Part shown: in pieces, positions 6,896 through 15,555 of the stretch
How positions within the stretch are numbered: position 1 is the stretch's first letter
How the letters are laid out: each line of letters begins with the position of its first letter
DNA from: Actinomadura sp. BRA 177
GTDB lineage: Bacteria; Actinomycetota; Actinomycetes; Streptosporangiales; Streptosporangiaceae
Assembly (NCBI RefSeq): GCF_013372625.1
Contig: NZ_JABXFD010000370.1
Location: 1 to 41,616, forward strand
DNA: 41,616 bases
Reading direction: 5' to 3'
Translations under genes and position numbers: made by a program
The notes under the pieces: model-generated
Told to the model about the DNA's origin: nothing
The model's input: only the letters and a program-made list of their open reading frames with translations
The model's database searches: none

Positions 6896-8682
6896 CCGCA
6901 GTTGCCGAACGGCGAGCTGCGGTCGTTGCCGCCGAACCGGACGCACGTCCCGGGGGCCTTCACGTACACCGGCCCCGCGTACCAGTCGAACGATCCGCTG
7001 TCGGCGATGGAGCTTCCGCCCTTCTTCTGGATCCACACCGAGACGGGTGACGTCTTGCCGACGTTCTTCGTCTTGATGGTGACCGCGCAGTTGTAGGTGG
7101 AGCTGTTGTAGAGCAGGTAGGCCACGCCGCCGGAGACGCTCAGCGACCGCTGCACGTAGTAGCCGCTCCCATGGCCGCCGCTGTTGCACACCTGCTGCGG
7201 CGTGTACTTGTTGGCCGGCTCCTGGACGGGAGTGGTGCCTCCGCCTCCACCGCCGCCCCCTGCCCTCTTCGTCGGTTTCGACTCGCCCGGCTGCTGCGGT
7301 GACCCGGGCTTCTTGGACGCGGTAGGGGACGTGGGCTCTCCGCTCTTGTTGCTCTGCGCCTGCCCCGGGTTCTTCTTGGCAGAGTTCTCCCCGGCGCTGC
7401 CCGCACCGTTCGCCGTCCCGGTGTCGCCCTGCGCGCCCCGGTTCTGGTCGGCGGCCGCGACCTGCTGGTCCTTGCCCTTCCCGTCGCCGCCCCTTGTCGC
7501 GGCCCAGGCCGCGCCGCCCGCGATGACGACCGCGACCGCTGCCGCCGCCGCGATGGGCACGATGAGGCGTCCGCGCTTCCTGCCGTCCGGCCCCTGGCCC
7601 TGCGGTCCGGCCTGCGGCGGGCCAGGAGGCGGCGGGGCCGTGCCGTCGAAGGGCGGCGGCTGCGGAGCCGTCCAGCCCCTGGCGCCGGACGGGTCGGTGA
7701 CGTGGTCGGGCGGCAGCACGGCGCCCGCCATCGCGGACGGCGAGGCGTGCGGGTCCGTCGAGTTGCGCGGCACGTGCGCGTCGGCCGGGAGCCCGGGGAA
7801 GGCGGGCAGCGGCGGGACGGGCGACCCGGCCATCGACGTGCCGCTGGCCGCGCCGACCAGGCGTTCCTGGGCCTCGCGCGCGGTCGGGCGCTGCGCCGGC
7901 TCCTTGGCCAGGCACGCCAGGACCAGTCCGCGCATCGGGTCGGGCAGGTCGCCGAGGTTGGGCTCACCGGTCAGGATCCGGTGCATGACCGTGGCCATCT
8001 CGTCGTTGCCGAACGCGGGACGTCCCGTCGCTGCGAACGCCATCGTCGTGCCCCAGGCGAACATGTCGGACGCGGGGCCGACCTCGCCGCCGGTGAAGTG
8101 CTCGGGCGACATGTAGGCGGGCGTGCCGACGTTCTGCGTCTCGCCCGCCGCGCCCAGCGCGCGCGCCACGCCGAAGTCGATGACGCGGGGGCCGTCCGGG
8201 CCGAGCATCACGTTGTGCGGCTTGAAGTCACGGTGGACGATCCCGGCCTGGTGGATCGCGGTCAGCGCGGTCAGCGTGCTGATGGCGAGCCGTTCCAGTG
8301 CGCCGCCCGTACGCGGACCCTCCGTCCGCACCACATGGTGCAGGGACAGGCCCGGCACGTACTCACTGACGATGTAGGGCTGATCGCCCGCGACGTCGGC
8401 GTCGAGCACCTGCGCGGTACAGAACCGGGCCACGCGCTTGGCGACCTCCAGTTCGCGGACGAAGCGCGCGCGGGTGGACTCGTCACCGGCGAGCCCGCCG
8501 TGCAGCAGCTTGATCGCGACGTGGTCGGCGGCGGGGACCGTTCCCGTCTCGCCGGCCCGCCGGCCCAGGAAGACCGCGCCCTGCCCGCCCTCCCCGAGGC
8601 GGCCCAGGATCTCGTATCCGCCCAGCTCAGTCGGGTCCCCCGACCGCAGTGGAAGGGCGTCCGGCATCGTCCTGTCCGTCAC
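6892..8682 (-). CDS. Membrane-anchored Ser/Thr protein kinase
   Basis: A 596-residue Hanks-type kinase. The glycine loop is GRLGEGGQGAVFLG (about 27-40), the ATP lysine is Lys58 in VAIK, the catalytic loop is HRDFKPHN with Asp152, and DFG begins at Asp169; PAYMSPE marks the activation-segment end. After the kinase domain comes a Pro-rich juxtamembrane linker, one membrane helix (LIVPIAAAAAVAVVIAGGAAW, near residue 380), then a Ser/Lys/Pro-rich stretch and a small Cys-containing extracellular domain without PASTA repeats. GTG start at 8682 has GGGGAG eight bases upstream. Substrates and ligand are unknown. It is transcribed divergently from a TetR gene. Confidence 0.92.
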   Translation of the reverse strand: MTDRTMPDALPLRSGDPTELGGYEILGRLGEGGQGAVFLGRRAGETGTVPAADHVAIKLLHGGLAGDESTRARFVRELEVAKRVARFCTAQVLDADVAGDQPYIVSEYVPGLSLHHVVRTEGPRTGGALERLAISTLTALTAIHQAGIVHRDFKPHNVMLGPDGPRVIDFGVARALGAAGETQNVGTPAYMSPEHFTGGEVGPASDMFAWGTTMAFAATGRPAFGNDEMATVMHRILTGEPNLGDLPDPMRGLVLACLAKEPAQRPTAREAQERLVGAASGTSMAGSPVPPLPAFPGLPADAHVPRNSTDPHASPSAMAGAVLPPDHVTDPSGARGWTAPQPPPFDGTAPPPPGPPQAGPQGQGPDGRKRGRLIVPIAAAAAVAVVIAGGAAWAATRGGDGKGKDQQVAAADQNRGAQGDTGTANGAGSAGENSAKKNPGQAQSNKSGEPTSPTASKKPGSPQQPGESKPTKRAGGGGGGGGTTPVQEPANKYTPQQVCNSGGHGSGYYVQRSLSVSGGVAYLLYNSSTYNCAVTIKTKNVGKTSPVSVWIQKKGGSSIADSGSFDWYAGPVYVKAPGTCVRFGGNDRSSPFGNCG

Positions 8683-8780
8683 ACCACTCGCTCCCCGTCG
8701 CGTCCGGCCCGTCCGTAAGACCGTTCGGCAAGACTACGGGCACAGAATGGTAGGTGCTCCGCAGATTAGTTGATCTCGGA

Positions 8781-8805
8781 CCCGGCGGGCGCCGCGCCCG
8801 CCGGG
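8781..8805. repeat. GC-only perfect hairpin in divergent intergenic region
   Basis: CCCGGCGGGCG and CGCCCGCCGGG form 11-bp perfect arms around a CCG loop. It lies between the diverging kinase and TetR genes, where a terminator is not expected. It has no U-tract. Confidence 0.6.
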
Positions 8806-8819
8806 GGCGGCCTCGAACA

Positions 8820-8831
8820 GGACTAGAGTCC
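8820..8831. promoter_or_regulatory. Possible TetR autoregulatory operator overlapping a -10
   Basis: GGACTAGAGTCC has 5-bp inverted arms around AG and contains TAGAGT, a plausible -10, 22 bases ahead of the TetR start. No convincing -35 is seen, so this is tentative. Confidence 0.3.
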
Positions 8832-8852
8832 GGTTGACCCGAGGAGGGGCTC

Positions 8853-9488
8853 ATGGACCGCGGAGCCGCAGGCGGGCGGCGTGTCGACCTGGAACTGATG
8901 CGGACGCCGCAGCCGAAGGAGCGCGCCGACGCCGCGCGCAACCGCGTGAAGGTGCTGGACGCGGCCGCAGAGCTCTTCGCCCGGCACGGGGTCGAGTCGG
9001 TCTCGATGGACGCCGTCGCCGCCGCGGCGGGCGTGGGCAAGGGAACGCTCTTCCGCCGGTTCGGCGACAAGGCGGGCCTGGCCGCGGCCCTCCTGAACAG
9101 GCGCGAACGTGATCTGCAGAACGAAATCCTGTCTGGATCGCCCCCGCTTGGGCCGGGGCAAGGAGACGCGGCGGTCTCGCCGTCCGACCGTATGCACGCC
9201 TTCGCCGACGCCTACCTCGATTACGTCCTGGACCATCTCTCCCTAGTACGCATGGCGGAGACCGCCTCGCCGGGAGCGCGGTACCGCATCGGGGCCTACG
9301 GGTTCTGGCATCGGCACCTGACGATCCTTCTCGACCAGATGGGCGAGACCGTCCCGGACGGCGAGGCCACGGCGCACGCCCTTCTGGCCGTCCTCGGAGC
9401 CGAGCACCTCACCGCGATGGTCGAGGGCGTGGGACGGGAACGCGCGCGCGCCGCCGTCCACACGGTCTTCCAGGTGGCCGACGGCTAG
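8853..9488 (+). CDS. TetR family transcriptional regulator
   Basis: A 211-residue TetR regulator. The DNA-binding helices are at about residues 30-75: VLDAAAELFARHGVESVSMD, AAAAGVGKGTLFRRFGDKAGL. The C-terminal ligand-binding half is helical and unlike any family I recognise. The ATG at 8853 has GAGGAGGGG five bases upstream. No obvious target enzyme lies beside it; the divergent kinase gene and itself are the natural candidates. A perfect hairpin terminator follows the stop. Confidence 0.9.
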   Translation: MDRGAAGGRRVDLELMRTPQPKERADAARNRVKVLDAAAELFARHGVESVSMDAVAAAAGVGKGTLFRRFGDKAGLAAALLNRRERDLQNEILSGSPPLGPGQGDAAVSPSDRMHAFADAYLDYVLDHLSLVRMAETASPGARYRIGAYGFWHRHLTILLDQMGETVPDGEATAHALLAVLGAEHLTAMVEGVGRERARAAVHTVFQVADG

Positions 9489-9507
9489 ACCCTCAGAAAC
9501 GGCGAAA

Positions 9508-9530
9508 CCCCCGTGCGCGGTGCACGGGGG
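9508..9530. terminator. Bidirectional hairpin terminator
   Basis: CCCCCGTGC and GCACGGGGG form a 9-bp stem with a 5-base loop between the convergent TetR gene and the small gene at 9547. The flanks are AAA on the left and CTT on the right. Confidence 0.7.
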
Positions 9531-9546
9531 CTTGGCCGAACTGTTG

Positions 9547-9729
9547 TCAGGCCGGGTCGGGCGTCCGCCGCTCGGGGTGGGACTCCTCCCGGCCGTCGAC
9601 CTCGCCCGGTGGACCCTCCAGGGCGTGGTTGCGTTCCAGCTGGGCCGCCACCGCGAGGGCGCGCAGCGACGTCGTCTTCACAGGTTTGCGTTCGCGGTTG
9701 GAACGGGTGCGGGGGATGCTGCTCGGCAC
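9547..9729 (-). CDS. Small hypothetical protein, 60 residues
   Basis: I do not recognise this protein. The GTG at 9729 has a perfect GGAGGT five bases upstream, which is the main reason to call it. The product starts PSSIPRTRSNRERKPVK, is basic at the N-terminus, has one amphipathic stretch (TTSLRALAVAAQLERN) and ends in an acidic, Pro-rich, probably disordered tail. No membrane segment or cysteines. It is transcribed away from pyruvate carboxylase and ends at the shared hairpin at 9508. Confidence 0.6.
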   Translation of the reverse strand: MPSSIPRTRSNRERKPVKTTSLRALAVAAQLERNHALEGPPGEVDGREESHPERRTPDPA

Positions 9730-10111
9730 GGTTCACCTCCATGGTCGTGGACAGGTGCTACCCGGATCGCCGGTGTTCGCACGGTAGTTGCAACCGCAAG
9801 ATCCTTCTCGCTATTCCGAGTGATCGGCGCTTTTATTCACGTCCGGTTCCGGCCGCGCCGCCCCGTCCCGCCCCGCGCGAGGTAACGCCCCGCGATGGGA
9901 ACAATCGTGCGTTTTTCCCTCTAAGCGTCATCTATCACTTTGTTCACACATCTCGGCCACGCTGCGGGGCTGCGCCGGCCGCTCAACTGGGTAGGTATCG
10001 CAAGATTCGGTTCGCCCGCCGGGTTGGTCCCGCCCTGAGCGGCTCAGCGTGGAGCCCAGGAGGCCTCGGACGCGGGCGGACGCGCCCGAGCCGTCTCCTG
10101 GGAGAGATACG
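9730..10111. other. Divergent intergenic region upstream of pyruvate carboxylase
   Basis: These 382 bases are less GC-rich than the surroundings, especially 9780-9840 and 9900-9960, as expected of a regulatory region serving the pyc gene and the divergent small gene. I see no gene in it. A TAGGTA near 9991 could be a -10 for pyc but lacks a good -35. No riboswitch fold was recognised. Confidence 0.5.
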
Positions 10112-13100
10112 TTGATCAGAAAGCTGCTCGTCGCCAACCGGGGCGAGATCGCCGTGCGCGCCTTCCGCGCGGCCTACGAACTCGGCATCGCCAGCGTCGC
10201 CGTCTACGCGCACGAGGACCGGCTGTCCCTGCACCGGCAGAAGGCGGACGAGGCGTACGAGATCGGCGAGCACGGCCATCCCGTCCGCGCCTACCTCGAC
10301 GTGGACGGCATCGTGGAGACCGCGCTGCGCGTCGGCGCCGACGCCGTCTACCCCGGCTACGGGTTCCTGTCGGAGAGCCCCGAGCTGGCGGAGGCGTGCG
10401 AGCGCAACGGGATCAAGTTCGTCGGCCCGCCGTCCCGCGTGCTCAGCCTGGCCGGCAACAAGATCGAGGCGGTCGCGGCGGCGCGGCGCGCGGGCCTGCC
10501 CGTGCTGCGCTCGGAGACCCCGGCCGCCGGGGAGGAGCTCGCGGCGGCCGACGAGGTCGGCTTCCCGCTGTTCGTGAAGGCCGCGGCCGGCGGCGGCGGG
10601 CGCGGGCTGCGCCGCGTCGACCACCGCGAGGACCTGGAGGCCGCCGTCGACACGGCGCGCCGCGAGGCGCAGAGCGCGTTCGGCGACCCGACCGTCTTCC
10701 TGGAGCAGGCGGTCGACCGGCCCCGCCACATCGAGGTGCAGATCCTCGCGGACGGCGCCGGAACCATCGTCCACCTGCGCGAACGCGACTGCTCGGTGCA
10801 GCGCCGCCACCAGAAGGTCGTCGAGATCGCGCCCGCGCCCCGGCTGGCCCCGGAGGTCGCGGCGCGGCTCTGCGAGGACGCCGTGAAGTTCGCCCGCGAG
10901 ATCGGCTACGAGAACGCGGGCACCGTGGAGTTCCTCGTGGACGAGCGCGGCGAGCACGTGTTCATCGAGATGAACCCGCGCATCCAGGTCGAGCACACCG
11001 TGACCGAAGAGGTCACAGGGGTCGACCTGGTGCAGAGCCAGTTGCGCATCGCGGGCGGCGAAACGCTCGCCGGCCTCGGCATCGCGCAGGAGAACGTGAC
11101 CGTCAGCGGCTTCGCCGTGCAGTGCCGCATCACGACCGAGGACCCGGCGAACGGGTTCCGTCCCGACACCGGGAAGATCTCCGCGTACCGGTCGCCGGGC
11201 GGCGCCGGGGTGCGGCTCGACACCGGCACCGCGTACGGCGGCGCGATCGTGTCCCCGCACTTCGACTCGCTGCTGGTCAAGCTGACCTGCCGGGGCCGGA
11301 CGTTCGAGGACGCGGTGCGGCGGGCGCGCCGGGCCGTCGCCGAGTTCCGCATCCGCGGGGTCGCGTCGAACATCCCGTTCCTGCAGGCGCTGCTGGACGA
11401 GCAGGACTTCCGCGCGGGCGGCGTCACGACGTCCTACATCGCCGACCATCCCGAGCTGCTGACGGCCCGGTCGAGCGGCGACCGCGCGACGCGGCTCGTC
11501 CGGTACCTGGCGGACGTGACGGTCAACAAGCCGCACGGTGACGCGCCGACCGATCTGGACCCGGCGACGAAGCTGCCGCCGCTCAACCTGGACGGCCCCT
11601 TCCTCGAAGGCTCACGTGACCGGCTCCTGGCTCTCGGCCCCCGCGCGTTCGCCGAGCAGCTCCGGAACCAGAACGCTCTAGCCGTCACCGACACGACGTT
11701 CCGGGACGCGCACCAGTCGCTCCTCGCGACACGAGTACGCACGTACGACCTGCTGTCCGCGGCGCCTTACCTGGCGCGTATGACGCCGCAGCTTCTCTCC
11801 GTCGAGGCTTGGGGCGGGGCAACGTACGACGTCGCGCTGCGCTTCCTGGGCGAGTCGCCCTGGGACAGGCTTGCCGCGATCCGTGAGGCCGCCCCGAACC
11901 TGTGCATCCAGATGCTGCTGCGTGGGCGCAACACGGTCGGCTACACCCCGTACCCCGATTCGGTCGCGCGCGCCTTCGTGAAGGAGGCCGCCAGTACGGG
12001 CGTCGACATCTTCCGTGTGTTCGACGCCCTGAACGATGTGGAACGCATGCGTCCGGCCATCGACGCCGTCCTCCAGACCCACGCGCTGGTCGAAGGGACC
12101 CTCTGCTACACGGGCGACCTCTCGTCCCCGGACGAGAACCTCTACACGCTCGACTACTACCTGCGGCTCGCAGAGGAACTGGTCGAGGCGGGCGTCCACA
12201 TCCTGTGCATCAAGGACATGGCCGGTCTGCTCCGCGCCCCCGCCGCGCGCACACTCGTCAAGGCCCTGCGCGAGCGGTTCGACCTGCCCGTCCACCTCCA
12301 CACCCATGACACGGCCGGCGGGCAGATCGGCACCTACATCGCCGCCATCGAAGCTGGTGTCGACGCCGTCGACGGAGCCGCCGCACCGCTCTCGGGCACC
12401 ACGAGCCAGCCGCCCCTCCAGGCGATCGTGGCCGCGACCGACTTCACCGACCACGCGACCGGAATCGACCTCGACGCGCTCACCGTCATGGAGCCGTACT
12501 GGGAGGCCGTCCGCAAGCTGTACGCGCCGTTCGAGATGGGGCTGCCGTCGCCGACCGGGCGCGTCTACCAGCACGAGATCCCGGGCGGGCAGCTGTCCAA
12601 CCTGCGGCAGCAGGCCGTCGCGCTCGGACTCGGCGACCGCTTCGAGGAGATCGAGCGCTGCTACGCGGCGGCCGACGCGATCCTCGGCAGGCTCGTGAAG
12701 GTCACCCCGTCCAGCAAGGTCGTCGGCGACCTGGCCCTGCACCTCGTCGCCGCCGGCGCCGACCCGGACGACTTCGCCGAGAACCCGGACCGCTACGACA
12801 TCCCCGACAGCGTCATCGGCTTCCTCAACGGCGAACTGGGCGACCCGCCCGGCGGCTGGCCGGAGCCCTTCCGCACCAAGGCGCTCGCAGGACGCCAGTA
12901 CACGCCCACCCGGGCAGAACTGGACGGCGCCGAAGAGAAGGCCCTGGCCGGGCCGGAGGTCCGCGACACCCTCGACCGCCTCCTCTTCCCCGGGCCCGCG
13001 AAGGACTACCGCGAAACCCGCGCCGCCTACGGCGACATCTCCGTCCTGCCCACGGGCCCGTTCCTCTACGGGCTGCGCACCGGGCACGAGGTCGCGTTCG

Positions 13101-13489
13101 ACCTCGAACCCGGCGTCCGCGTGCTCGCCGGGCTGGAGGCGGTCGGCGCCGTCGACGAGGCGGGCGTCCGGCAGGTCATCTGCACGGTGAACGGCCAGCT
13201 CCGGACACTGTCCGTCCGCGACAAGTCCGTCGCGTCGGACGCGCCGCCGGTCGAGCGCGCCGACCCGTCCGAACCCGGCCACGTCGCCGCCCCCTTCGAC
13301 GGCTCGGTCACCCTCCGCGCCGCCAAGGGCGACGAGGTCGCCGCCGGCGACGTGGTGGCCACGATCGAGGCGATGAAGATGGAGGCCGCCATCACGGCCC
13401 CGGTGGCCGGCACGGTCGCCCGCCTGGCCGTCCCCGAGGCCACCCCGGTCCAGGCAGGTGACCTACTCCTGGTAATCCAGCCCGACTGA
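10112..13489 (+). CDS. pyc: Pyruvate carboxylase
   Basis: A full-length single-chain pyruvate carboxylase (1125 residues) that makes oxaloacetate from pyruvate, bicarbonate and ATP to refill the TCA cycle. The N-terminal biotin carboxylase starts KLLVANRGEIAVRAF, with the ATP-grasp glycine loop KAAAGGGGRGLRRV near residue 150-165. The carboxyltransferase barrel begins at VTDTTFRDAHQSLLATRVRT, with the metal-binding HLHTHDTAGG and lysine in CIKDMAGLL. The C-terminal carrier domain has the biotin site EAMKME with Lys1089, 36 residues from the end. Start is TTG at 10112, after GGGAGAG; upstream in-frame ATG at 10049 adds an Arg/Pro-rich stretch not in the family. It stands alone, without biotin ligase or acetyl-CoA-related neighbours. 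Confidence 0.96.
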   Translation: MIRKLLVANRGEIAVRAFRAAYELGIASVAVYAHEDRLSLHRQKADEAYEIGEHGHPVRAYLDVDGIVETALRVGADAVYPGYGFLSESPELAEACERNGIKFVGPPSRVLSLAGNKIEAVAAARRAGLPVLRSETPAAGEELAAADEVGFPLFVKAAAGGGGRGLRRVDHREDLEAAVDTARREAQSAFGDPTVFLEQAVDRPRHIEVQILADGAGTIVHLRERDCSVQRRHQKVVEIAPAPRLAPEVAARLCEDAVKFAREIGYENAGTVEFLVDERGEHVFIEMNPRIQVEHTVTEEVTGVDLVQSQLRIAGGETLAGLGIAQENVTVSGFAVQCRITTEDPANGFRPDTGKISAYRSPGGAGVRLDTGTAYGGAIVSPHFDSLLVKLTCRGRTFEDAVRRARRAVAEFRIRGVASNIPFLQALLDEQDFRAGGVTTSYIADHPELLTARSSGDRATRLVRYLADVTVNKPHGDAPTDLDPATKLPPLNLDGPFLEGSRDRLLALGPRAFAEQLRNQNALAVTDTTFRDAHQSLLATRVRTYDLLSAAPYLARMTPQLLSVEAWGGATYDVALRFLGESPWDRLAAIREAAPNLCIQMLLRGRNTVGYTPYPDSVARAFVKEAASTGVDIFRVFDALNDVERMRPAIDAVLQTHALVEGTLCYTGDLSSPDENLYTLDYYLRLAEELVEAGVHILCIKDMAGLLRAPAARTLVKALRERFDLPVHLHTHDTAGGQIGTYIAAIEAGVDAVDGAAAPLSGTTSQPPLQAIVAATDFTDHATGIDLDALTVMEPYWEAVRKLYAPFEMGLPSPTGRVYQHEIPGGQLSNLRQQAVALGLGDRFEEIERCYAAADAILGRLVKVTPSSKVVGDLALHLVAAGADPDDFAENPDRYDIPDSVIGFLNGELGDPPGGWPEPFRTKALAGRQYTPTRAELDGAEEKALAGPEVRDTLDRLLFPGPAKDYRETRAAYGDISVLPTGPFLYGLRTGHEVAFDLEPGVRVLAGLEAVGAVDEAGVRQVICTVNGQLRTLSVRDKSVASDAPPVERADPSEPGHVAAPFDGSVTLRAAKGDEVAAGDVVATIEAMKMEAAITAPVAGTVARLAVPEATPVQAGDLLLVIQPD

Positions 13490-13513
13490 CGACCAGCGGC
13501 AGGTGCGGCGGTC

Positions 13514-13684
13514 TCAGCCCGTCGCGCCTGCCTCGGCCATCAGCTCGGCCACGCGACCACATCGGGCGCCGCGATCGCGTCCGAAGGCAGTTTCGAGCTC
13601 GCGAGAAACTGATCGCGCAGCGAGCCGCCAGGCGAGTCGGAGCGATGCAGCGATCGCCGCTGCGCCCGTTGAAGGGAGGGCGTT
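13514..13684 (-). pseudogene. Possible decayed coding remnant
   Basis: Two minus-strand frames look protein-like here. One reads LRDQFLASSKLPSDAIAAPDVVA and then stops. The other, in frame with the TetR gene after its stop codon, reads about 56 sense codons and ends VAELMAEAGATG at 13514. Losing one base could join the first frame to the second (APDVVA..VAELMAEAGATG). No start codon with a ribosome binding site is seen. I do not recognise a family; it may equally be non-coding. Confidence 0.25.
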
Positions 13685-14332
13685 CTAGCGCCCGACCGCC
13701 GAGGGCGGAGCAGACAACACCGCGTAGGTGCCAAGGGCGGGTTCGAGGAGGGTGAAGGCTGTGCGGCCGGTCTTGGTCAGGGCGGCGGCTATTTGGTCGT
13801 TGGGTTCTTTGTTGAGGGTGCGGCGCAGGGTCTCCTGGAAGAGGACGCGGTGCAGGGCGCCCAACTGGGCGGCCACCAGGCGGGGGAGCGGGTCGTCCGG
13901 GGCGGCGGCGGTCTCCCTGGCCAGGACGGCGGCCAGGGCGTCCTCGCGCTCCTCGTGGAACTCACGGAGGCGGGAGACCAGGGCGGGGCTCTCGGTGACC
14001 ATGCGGGCGAAGTCCGGGCCGGCGAAGCCGATCACCGGGTCGTGCCGGGCGGCGGCGTCCAGGAAGGCGCGGCGGAGGGCGGCGAGCGCCGACTCGCCGG
14101 GCGCGCGGGCGGCGACCGTGCGGGCCAGCAGGCCGGTGAACTCCTCGTGCAGGTCGAGTGCGAGGTCCTCCTTGCGCGGGAAGTAGTTGGTCACGGTCAT
14201 CTTCGCGACCTGTGCCGCCGCCGCGACGTCGGCGATCGTCACCCGGTCGAAGCCGTGCCGCAGGAAGAGGCGCGTCGCCTGGTCCGAGATGCTCCGCCTC
14301 GTCTGCTGCTTCTTCATCTCCCGCAGTCCCAT
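13685..14332 (-). CDS. TetR family transcriptional regulator
   Basis: A 215-residue TetR regulator. The N-terminal helix-turn-helix spans about residues 8-58: RRSISDQATRLFLRHGFDRV, then IADVAAAAQVAKMTVTNYFP, with the typical NYFPRKEDL ending. The C-terminal domain resembles the ligand-binding half of common actinobacterial TetR repressors; no ligand can be named. It is divergent from a sigma-70 gene, and the AT-rich gap between them has inverted GACC/GGTC elements overlapping the sigma promoter, so control of that sigma gene and of itself is likely. ATG start at 14332 has no strong Shine-Dalgarno site. Confidence 0.9.
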   Translation of the reverse strand: MGLREMKKQQTRRSISDQATRLFLRHGFDRVTIADVAAAAQVAKMTVTNYFPRKEDLALDLHEEFTGLLARTVAARAPGESALAALRRAFLDAAARHDPVIGFAGPDFARMVTESPALVSRLREFHEEREDALAAVLARETAAAPDDPLPRLVAAQLGALHRVLFQETLRRTLNKEPNDQIAAALTKTGRTAFTLLEPALGTYAVLSAPPSAVGR

Positions 14333-14349
14333 GCCGGCAGCTTCTCATA

Positions 14350-14397
14350 CTTCGACCTAAATTTGTACTTGACCTAGCTATTGGTCGAGTCTAAGTT
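14350..14397 (+). promoter_or_regulatory. Sigma-factor promoter overlapping TetR operator
   Basis: TTGACC (14369-14374), a 17-base spacer and TAAGTT (14392-14397) form one of the best promoters in the window, about 33 bases ahead of the sigma gene. CTTGACC (14368-14374) and GGTCGAG (14383-14389) are inverted half-sites with one mismatch lying across the -35 and spacer. A further half-site, CTTCGACC, is at 14350. Repression by TetR is inferred. Confidence 0.6.
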
Positions 14398-14429
14398 TAT
14401 GTCGCAAGGCGGGCGGGTACCGAGATCGC

Positions 14430-15428
14430 GTGACCCGTTCCCTCCCGGCCGGACGAGCAAAGGACACCGCCCTGAACGCCAGCCACGCGCCGAGCGCGTC
14501 CCCCCGCGCCACCGTGAACCTCGTCGACCCGATGAAGGACTACCTGTCCCGCATCGGGCGCACCGCGCTGCTCACCGCCGAGCAGGAGGTCGACCTGGCC
14601 AAGCGCATCGAGGCCGGCCTGTTCGCCCGCGAACGCCTTGAGACCATCGGCGACGACCTCAGCCTCCAGGACAAGCAGGACCTGGAGTGGATCGCCGTCG
14701 ACGGCGCGCGCGCGAAAGCGCACATGGTCGAGGCCAACCTGCGCCTCGTCGTGTCGCTCGCCAAGCGCTACATGGGCCACGGCCTGCAGCTGAACGACCT
14801 CGTCCAGGAGGGCAACCTCGGGCTGATCCGCGCCGTGGAGAAGTTCGAGTACCGCCGGGGCCTGAAGTTCTCCACCTACGCCGTCTGGTGGATCAAGCAG
14901 GCGATCAGCCGCGCCCTCGCCGACCAGAGCCGCACCATCCGCATCCCCGTGCACGTCGTCGAGGTGCTCAACCGGATGACGCGCGTCCGGCGCCGGATGA
15001 TGCAGGACCTCGGCCGCGAGCCCACCTCGAAGGAACTGGCCGCCGAACTGGACGTCACCGCCGAGAAGGTGGAGTGGCTGCGGCGGCAGGCCCGCGAGCC
15101 GCTGTCCCTGCACACCCCGCTGGGCGAGGACGGCGACGGCGAGCTGGGCGACGTCATCGAGGACCCGGACGGCGGCGACCCCGCCGACGTCGTCGCGTCC
15201 ACGATGCTGCGCGGCAAGCTCGACGCCGTCCTGGAGACGCTCACCGAACGCGAGGCGGGCGTCATCTCGATGCGGTTCGGGCTGGCCGGCGGCGAACCCA
15301 AGACCCTCGAAGAGGTCGGCAAGGTCTACGGGGTGACGCGCGAGCGCATCCGGCAGATCGAGTCCAAGGGCATGCACAAGCTGCGCCACCCGTCCCGCCG
15401 CGAGACCCTCGCCGACATGCTCAGCTGA
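14430..15428 (+). CDS. Group 2 (SigB/HrdA-like) sigma-70 factor
   Basis: A 332-residue RpoD-related sigma factor. Region 1.2 is visible as [20 protein letters not shown], region 2 as [20 protein letters not shown] through [21 protein letters not shown], region 3 as [20 protein letters not shown], and region 4 as [20 protein letters not shown]. It lacks the long acidic N-terminus of the primary sigma factor and ends DMLS rather than LRDYLD, so it is a non-essential group 2 sigma. GTG start at 14430 has only a weak ribosome binding site. It is preceded by a strong promoter overlapping a likely TetR operator and followed by a perfect hairpin terminator. Confidence 0.92.
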   Translation: MTRSLPAGRAKDTALNASHAPSASPRATVNLVDPMKDYLSRIGRTALLTAEQEVDLAKRIEAGLFARERLETIGDDLSLQDKQDLEWIAVDGARAKAHMVEANLRLVVSLAKRYMGHGLQLNDLVQEGNLGLIRAVEKFEYRRGLKFSTYAVWWIKQAISRALADQSRTIRIPVHVVEVLNRMTRVRRRMMQDLGREPTSKELAAELDVTAEKVEWLRRQAREPLSLHTPLGEDGDGELGDVIEDPDGGDPADVVASTMLRGKLDAVLETLTEREAGVISMRFGLAGGEPKTLEEVGKVYGVTRERIRQIESKGMHKLRHPSRRETLADMLS

Positions 15429-15444
15429 CGTCACTTGGAACGCG

Positions 15445-15472
15445 CGGTCCGGTTCTGTGATGAACCGGACCG
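15445..15472 (+). terminator. Terminator of sigma-factor gene
   Basis: CGGTCCGGTT and AACCGGACCG form a 10-bp perfect stem with an 8-base loop, 17 bases after the sigma stop codon, followed by TTGAATTC. It argues against a start for the next gene at 15457. Confidence 0.7.
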
Positions 15473-15555
15473 TTGAATTCTCACGTATTGGGATGACAGA
15501 GCGGCTGATCGCCGAGGACACTTTCTCTGGACGTTCCGTGCGTGGAGAGTTGGGG

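Noticed and set aside
9983..11536. 517-residue minus-strand open frame
   Set aside because: Antisense of pyruvate carboxylase with no motifs.
15457..15555. N-terminal extension of the serine hydrolase from 15457
   Set aside because: These codons lie in the sigma-gene terminator, and the ribosome site and signal peptide favour 15556.
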